NCBI GenBank assembly: GCA_903924855.1 | Contig: CAIYCW010000005.1 | Location: 1 to 46,537 of the forward strand | Origin: an uncultured Rhodospirillales bacterium | Lineage (GTDB): Bacteria; Pseudomonadota; Alphaproteobacteria; Acetobacterales; Acetobacteraceae | Direction: 5' to 3' | DNA length: 46,537 bases | Shown here: piece by piece, positions 42,581-46,537 of the stretch | Layout: every line of letters starts with the position of its first letter | Numbering within the stretch: position 1 is the first letter of the stretch | Notes under the pieces: model-generated | Seen by the model: the letters and a program-made list of their open reading frames with translations, nothing else | Databases searched by the model: none | What the model was told of the DNA's origin: nothing | Translations under genes and position numbers: made by a program

Positions 42581-44965
42581 ATGGATCAATCCAGCCTGAC
42601 CGCCGATCGGCGCGTGGCCCTGCTCCATCAGCTGGAGCGCAAGCTGCTCTGGCTGTCCGCCTGGATGATCCACAACGCCAACCACATCCGCCCCAACCGG
42701 GACGGGCTGAAGGTCGGCGGCCACCAGGCCTCCTGCGCCTCGGTGATCTCGATCATGACCGCTTTGTATTTCGAGATGCTGCGCCCGCAGGACCGGGTGG
42801 CGGTGAAGCCGCATGCGGGCCCGGTGTTTCACGCCGTCAACCTGCTGCTGGGGCGTCAGACGCGCGCGCAGATGGAGGGCCTGCGCCAACTGGGCGGCGC
42901 CCAGCCCTATCCCAGCCGGGTGAAGGATGGCGGCGAGGTGGATTTTTCCACCGGCTCGGTGGGCCTCGGCGTCGCCATCACCAGCTTCTCGGCACTGATG
43001 GCCGATTACGTCCGCCTGCACGACCTTGCCCCGAGCCCCGTGCCCCCAGGCCGCCACATCGCCATCGCGGGCGATGCCGAGCTCGATGAGGGCAATATCT
43101 ACGAGGCGCTGCTGGAAGGCTGGAAACACGACATCCGCAATGTCTGGTGGATCATCGACTACAACCGTCAAAGCCTCGACAGCGTCGTGCCGGACCGGTT
43201 GTTCGGCCGCATCGAGGGCCTGTTCCGCGACATGGGCTGGAACGTGGTGACGATGAAATACGGCAGCAGGCTCAAAGCCGCCTTCGCCAAGCCGGGCGGC
43301 GAGGCGCTGCGCCGCTTCATCGATGACTGCCCGAACAGCCTCTATTCCGCGCTCACCTTCCAGGGCGGGGCCGCCTGGCGCCAGGCGCTGCTGGCCGAGC
43401 TGGGCCGCGAGCCGGGCTTCCGCGCCATCATCGATCCGCTGTCGGACGACGAGCTGGCCAGCCTGATGACCAATCTCGGCGGGCATGATGTGGAAAGCAT
43501 CATCGATCATCTGCGCGAGGCCGATGCCGCCGGCGATCAGCCCACCTGCTTCATCGCCTACACCATCAAGGGCATGGGCCTGCCCTTTGCCGGCCACAAG
43601 GACAATCACGCAGGCCTGATGACCAAGGAGCAGATGGAGCTGTTCCGCACCGCCATGCGCATCCGCCCCGGCCATGAGTTCGACCTGTTCGAGGGGCTGG
43701 ACGCAACGCCTGAGGAGATGGCGGCCTTCATCGCAACCAGGCCCTTCGCGCAAACACTCACCCCATCCGGCCGCGCCTTGCAGGCCCCGATCGTGGCGGT
43801 GCCGGAGCGTCTGCCCGCCCCCGACACCGCCGGCCGCCGCATGGCCACGCAATCCGGCTTCGGCGAGATCCTGGCCGAGATCGGCCGCGCCGAAGGGCCC
43901 TACAAGCAACTCGCCGCCCACATCATGACCACCAGCCCGGATGTGACGGTCTCCACCAATCTCGGCCCCTGGGTGAACCGCCGCGGCGTGTTCGACCGCC
44001 ACACCCGCAACGACGTCTTCCGCGATGCCAAGCTCGCCTCCGCCCAGCGCTGGGGCATGGCGCCCACCGGCCAGCATATCGAGCTGGGCATCGCCGAACA
44101 GAATCTGTTCCTGCTGCTGGGGGCGGCCGGGCTGTCGCATTCCCTGCACGGCGCCCGCGTGCTGCCGATCGGCACCGTCTACGACCCCTTCGTCAATCGC
44201 GGCCTCGATGCGCTGATCTATGCCTGCTACCAGGATGCCCGCTTCCTGCTGGTCTCCACCCCCTCCGGCATCACGCTGGCCCCCGAGGGCGGTCAGCACC
44301 AATCGATCAACACGCCGCTGATCGGCATCGCGGCCGACCGGCTCGCCAGCTACGAGCCCACCCATGTGGACGAATTGGCCATCCTGCTGCGCCACGCGCT
44401 GGATTTCATGCAGCGCCCGGACGGCTCGGCCGTCTGGCTGCGCCTCTCCACCCGCCAGCTCGATCAGCCGGTGCGCACGCTCGATGTCGATGCGGTGATC
44501 GCCGGCGCCCATTGGGTGGTCGAGCCCGCGCCAAATGCCCGCATCGCCATCGCCTATCAGGGCCCGGTCGCCGCCGAAGCAATGGAAGCCTTCGCCGAGC
44601 TCCAGGCGGAGGAGCCCGGCTGCGGCCTGCTCGCCATCACCAGCACAGACCGTCTGCACGCCGGCTGGCTCGCCGCCATGCGCGCGCGCCGGGCAGGGCA
44701 AGGCGATGCGATCTCGCATATCGAACGCATCCTGGCGCCGCTGTCACGCAACGCGGGCCTGGTGACGGTGCTGGACGGCCACCCCGCCGCCCATGCCTGG
44801 CTCGGCTCGGTGCGCGGCCAGCGTGTGGTGCCGCTCGGCCCGGACCATTTCGGCCAGGCCGGCGACATCCCCGATCTCTACCGCGAATACGGCCTGGACG
44901 TGTCCGCCATCCTCGATGCGTGCGCTCAAGTTTTATTGCATCACGGAGGACAGATCGTCGGATAA
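42581..44965 (+). CDS. Transketolase / pyruvate-dehydrogenase-E1-like ThDP enzyme
   Basis: A 794-residue thiamin-diphosphate enzyme related to homodimeric E1 (AceE) and transketolase. The ThDP and Mg2+ motif begins GDAELDEGN (Gly164-Asp165) and closes with DYNRQ about 27 residues on. A conserved activating Glu506 lies in HIELGIAEQN. GHQASCASVISIMTALYF and IKGMGLPFAGHKDNHAGLM are AceE-like. The E1 substrate range (pyruvate, 2-ketobutyrate, sugar phosphates) cannot be fixed from sequence. No E2 or E3 subunit gene is adjacent. It starts 5 bp after malonyl-CoA decarboxylase and is probably co-expressed with it. Confidence 0.82.
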   Translation: MDQSSLTADRRVALLHQLERKLLWLSAWMIHNANHIRPNRDGLKVGGHQASCASVISIMTALYFEMLRPQDRVAVKPHAGPVFHAVNLLLGRQTRAQMEGLRQLGGAQPYPSRVKDGGEVDFSTGSVGLGVAITSFSALMADYVRLHDLAPSPVPPGRHIAIAGDAELDEGNIYEALLEGWKHDIRNVWWIIDYNRQSLDSVVPDRLFGRIEGLFRDMGWNVVTMKYGSRLKAAFAKPGGEALRRFIDDCPNSLYSALTFQGGAAWRQALLAELGREPGFRAIIDPLSDDELASLMTNLGGHDVESIIDHLREADAAGDQPTCFIAYTIKGMGLPFAGHKDNHAGLMTKEQMELFRTAMRIRPGHEFDLFEGLDATPEEMAAFIATRPFAQTLTPSGRALQAPIVAVPERLPAPDTAGRRMATQSGFGEILAEIGRAEGPYKQLAAHIMTTSPDVTVSTNLGPWVNRRGVFDRHTRNDVFRDAKLASAQRWGMAPTGQHIELGIAEQNLFLLLGAAGLSHSLHGARVLPIGTVYDPFVNRGLDALIYACYQDARFLLVSTPSGITLAPEGGQHQSINTPLIGIAADRLASYEPTHVDELAILLRHALDFMQRPDGSAVWLRLSTRQLDQPVRTLDVDAVIAGAHWVVEPAPNARIAIAYQGPVAAEAMEAFAELQAEEPGCGLLAITSTDRLHAGWLAAMRARRAGQGDAISHIERILAPLSRNAGLVTVLDGHPAAHAWLGSVRGQRVVPLGPDHFGQAGDIPDLYREYGLDVSAILDACAQVLLHHGGQIVG

Positions 44966-45008
44966 ATAATTCCTTGTATCGGCTTCATAAAAATAGGGTA
45001 TAGCCAAT

Positions 45009-46244
45009 ATGATTCCAGAAAAAACCAGCGATGCTTTCAATCAAAAAATTTTTTCAGCAAGGATTAATCCAAGAATAAACTGGATGGATGGGCTGCGGGG
45101 GGTTGCGGCGCTCGGGGTGTGTATTGATCATAACTTGATATTTCTGATAAACAAACAAAATGATATTGGTATATTGGATAAAATAAATAAATTTATCGTT
45201 CTATTGTTCAATTTTTCAATTGCGGTTCCGATATTTTTTATCTTGAGTGGCTATGTGCTTACAAAAAAATATTCACAAAATAAACTAGGTATATACATTT
45301 CAATCGTTCAGAGACTGCTCCGGCTATGGTTGCCTGCCGCAGCTGCTTTGGTGTTCGCCTACGCGTTATTTTTGTCCAACCGTTCTGCGCATATTGGCAT
45401 ACAAAACTATAACCCTTCTGTGTTTTTTAACAATTTCCCTGATAATCTGAGAATATATGATCTTTTTCACGAAATTTTTTTGGAAAGTATTGTTGTAGGG
45501 TTCCCAAACGCATCGAACTTGCCCTATTCGATTGTATCAAACATCGGGAGTGTTGTTGTTAATAAGGCAATTATACCTGTCCTGTGGACGCTGCATACAG
45601 AATTTTTCGGTTCAGTTATGTTGATAATTTTTTGTAATTATTTTTACAAATCAAGATATAATGCAATCATATTATCTGTATTAATAGCCGCAACTTTTGG
45701 TAGTTATGTTTCTTTATTTCTGGTGGGATATTTATTCTACAAATACGAGGATTATATTCTGCGCGAAAACTTGATGACGATGAAGATAATCTCTCTTATA
45801 TTTGGATTTATGCTATACGTTGGATTTTTTAAAGATAAATTCATATTAATTTACAAATACTTGCCCGCGAAAAGGCTGCCACTGTTTGGTAGCGACTATG
45901 CATTATCAACAATAATATCGGCAATTTCAATTTTTTATTTTGTATTTGTAAGCGAATTTGCAAAAGAGATTTTTGCAAACCGTATTGCAACATTTTTAGG
46001 TAGAATATCATACTCGCTATATTTAGTTCATCACCCGATAATGATGACATTGACATGTTCATTATTTATATTTTTACACAATTATGTAAAATATATTGTG
46101 GCACAGTGGCTGGTAATCGTCACTAGTATTTCAATGTCAATCGCCATTGCGACGCTTGGTGAGCGATATGTTGACGCGCCAGCAGTCCGAATGGCGCGCC
46201 GGTTGTTGGTTGGTGACCCGAACGCAAGGAAGCAAACTACCTAA
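45009..46244 (+). CDS. Acyltransferase 3 family membrane protein
   Basis: A 411-residue integral membrane acyltransferase with about ten hydrophobic segments. INWMDGLRGVAALGVCIDH and FFILSGYVLTKKY are the N-terminal family motifs; GRISYSLYLVHHPIMM lies in the C-terminal part. Such enzymes add acetyl or other acyl groups to polysaccharides or lipids at the inner membrane. The gene is very AT-rich (for example 13 G+C in 60 bases at 45181-45240) while the flanks are GC-rich, and its codon use is unlike its neighbours, a strong sign of recent transfer. GC-rich patches at the start and end match conserved motifs or host sequence. Confidence 0.88.
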   Translation: MIPEKTSDAFNQKIFSARINPRINWMDGLRGVAALGVCIDHNLIFLINKQNDIGILDKINKFIVLLFNFSIAVPIFFILSGYVLTKKYSQNKLGIYISIVQRLLRLWLPAAAALVFAYALFLSNRSAHIGIQNYNPSVFFNNFPDNLRIYDLFHEIFLESIVVGFPNASNLPYSIVSNIGSVVVNKAIIPVLWTLHTEFFGSVMLIIFCNYFYKSRYNAIILSVLIAATFGSYVSLFLVGYLFYKYEDYILRENLMTMKIISLIFGFMLYVGFFKDKFILIYKYLPAKRLPLFGSDYALSTIISAISIFYFVFVSEFAKEIFANRIATFLGRISYSLYLVHHPIMMTLTCSLFIFLHNYVKYIVAQWLVIVTSISMSIAIATLGERYVDAPAVRMARRLLVGDPNARKQTT

Positions 46245-46292
46245 AAAGCCTCCGCAAGCGGTTGTTGGTCCTGGACAGTCTCTGGCGGTCTA

Positions 46293-46369
46293 CCTGGCCG
46301 AAGGGCGGAGATGCCATGCCCCTCCGCTGTCCCCCTGGCCGAAGGGCGGAAGCGCGAAGCGCCTCCGCC
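46293..46369. repeat. Two 17-bp direct repeats with hairpins
   Basis: CCTGGCCGAAGGGCGGA occurs at 46293-46309 and 46334-46350, 41 bp apart. Each copy is the left part of a hairpin: GCGGAG with CTCCGC (46305-46327), and GGCGGAAGCGC with GCGCCTCCGCC around GAA (46345-46369, one mismatch). It stands between the acyltransferase stop and the convergent last gene, so it may be a terminator or an interspersed repeat. Confidence 0.6.
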
Positions 46370-46383
46370 ACCCACGACACGCC

Positions 46384-46537
46384 TTATTTCGGTGCGAACA
46401 CCATCACACAGCTGCAGCCGCCCTTCTCGCCGCCGCCCGGCACGAACACATGGCCGTTGCTGTCATCCACCGCCACCGAATGCGGCGTGCTGTTGCCGAC
46501 CATGGCGATCTTCTGCACCAGCGTGTTGGTCTTGGCA
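46384..46537 (-). CDS. C-terminus of a beta-propeller-like protein (partial)
   Basis: The last 50 codons of a gene that enters from beyond the window end. The product ends TNTLVQKIAMVGNSTPHSV, then AVDDSNGHVFVPGGGEKGGC and SCVMVFAPK. The pattern of a final blade (VAVDDSNGHVFVP) is like YncE/YVTN or SMP-30 type beta-propellers, which are often secreted. The stop is TAA at 46384. Nothing more can be said without the upstream sequence. Confidence 0.7.
   Translation of the reverse strand, partial: AKTNTLVQKIAMVGNSTPHSVAVDDSNGHVFVPGGGEKGGCSCVMVFAPK

Noticed and set aside
46293..46369. A CRISPR array
   Set aside because: Only two 17-bp units, each part of a hairpin, with no cas genes nearby.
1..46537. 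tRNA or rRNA genes, integrase, transposase or complete prophage
   Set aside because: None was recognised on either strand; the AT-rich acyltransferase has no adjacent mobility gene in the window.

Overview
The window is a GC-rich bacterial chromosome segment with tightly packed genes. Gene content and order suggest an alphaproteobacterium, most likely Acetobacteraceae or a close relative within Rhodospirillales. The basis is rpsF-rpsR-rplI followed by dnaB, radA, cvpA and purF, a TIGR03862-type flavoprotein, a cellulase-family GH8 enzyme, malonyl-CoA decarboxylase and a CpaA-F/Tad pilus locus. The family placement is an inference; no rRNA or tRNA gene is visible to support it.

Layout. (1) 1-7091, minus strand: purF (partial), cvpA, radA, a secreted protein of unknown function, panC, mlaF, mlaE, dnaB. 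Alanine racemase, which often sits between dnaB and radA in this group, is not there. Three head-to-tail DnaA-box-like 10-mers lie just upstream of dnaB. (2) 7229-10113: an insertion between dnaB and rplI with a GT4 glycosyltransferase, a glycine-rich PEP-CTERM protein bracketed by two identical 19-bp palindromes, and a small lipoprotein. (3) 10227-11662: rplI, rpsR, rpsF with an intrinsic terminator. (4) 11863-15655, plus strand: flavoprotein, RMD1/DUF155 protein, GH8 endoglucanase. (5) 15726-21905: a signalling block arranged RR(-), HK(+), HK(+), RR(-) with two related PAS kinases. (6) 22219-33820, minus strand: a complete Flp/Tad pilus locus. It starts with two nearly identical pilins, then cpaA, cpaB, cpaC, a shortened cpaD-like gene, cpaE, cpaF, tadB, tadC, a tadD-like gene, a tadG-like gene and two tadE-like genes. 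Most junctions are 4-bp start/stop overlaps. (7) 34054-36597, minus: an NMT1/TauA-type ABC importer. (8) 36712-40416, plus: an osmoprotectant (YehZYXW/OpuC-type) ABC importer. (9) 40428-44965: an orphan ParA, then malonyl-CoA decarboxylase and an AceE/transketolase-like enzyme. (10) 45009-46244: a strikingly AT-rich acyltransferase, probably acquired by transfer. (11) 46384 to the end: the C-terminus of a beta-propeller-like protein on the minus strand.

The most interesting structure is non-coding. The 230-bp region upstream of the pilin genes holds a perfect FNR/FixK-type palindrome (TTGAT-N4-ATCAA) and a second TTGAT-N3-ATCAA palindrome 52.5 bp away, centre to centre. Each pilin gene has a stem-loop directly before its ribosome binding site. 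The two stems differ in sequence but match in position. A strong hairpin follows the last pilin gene, before the assembly genes. Together these suggest oxygen- or nitrosative-stress-linked control of pilus expression with differential expression of pilin over machinery; this is an inference from sequence.

Surface biology recurs through the window: Tad pilus, PEP-CTERM glycine-rich protein, GT4 glycosyltransferase, GH8 cellulase and acyltransferase. This fits an organism that attaches to surfaces or forms biofilm.
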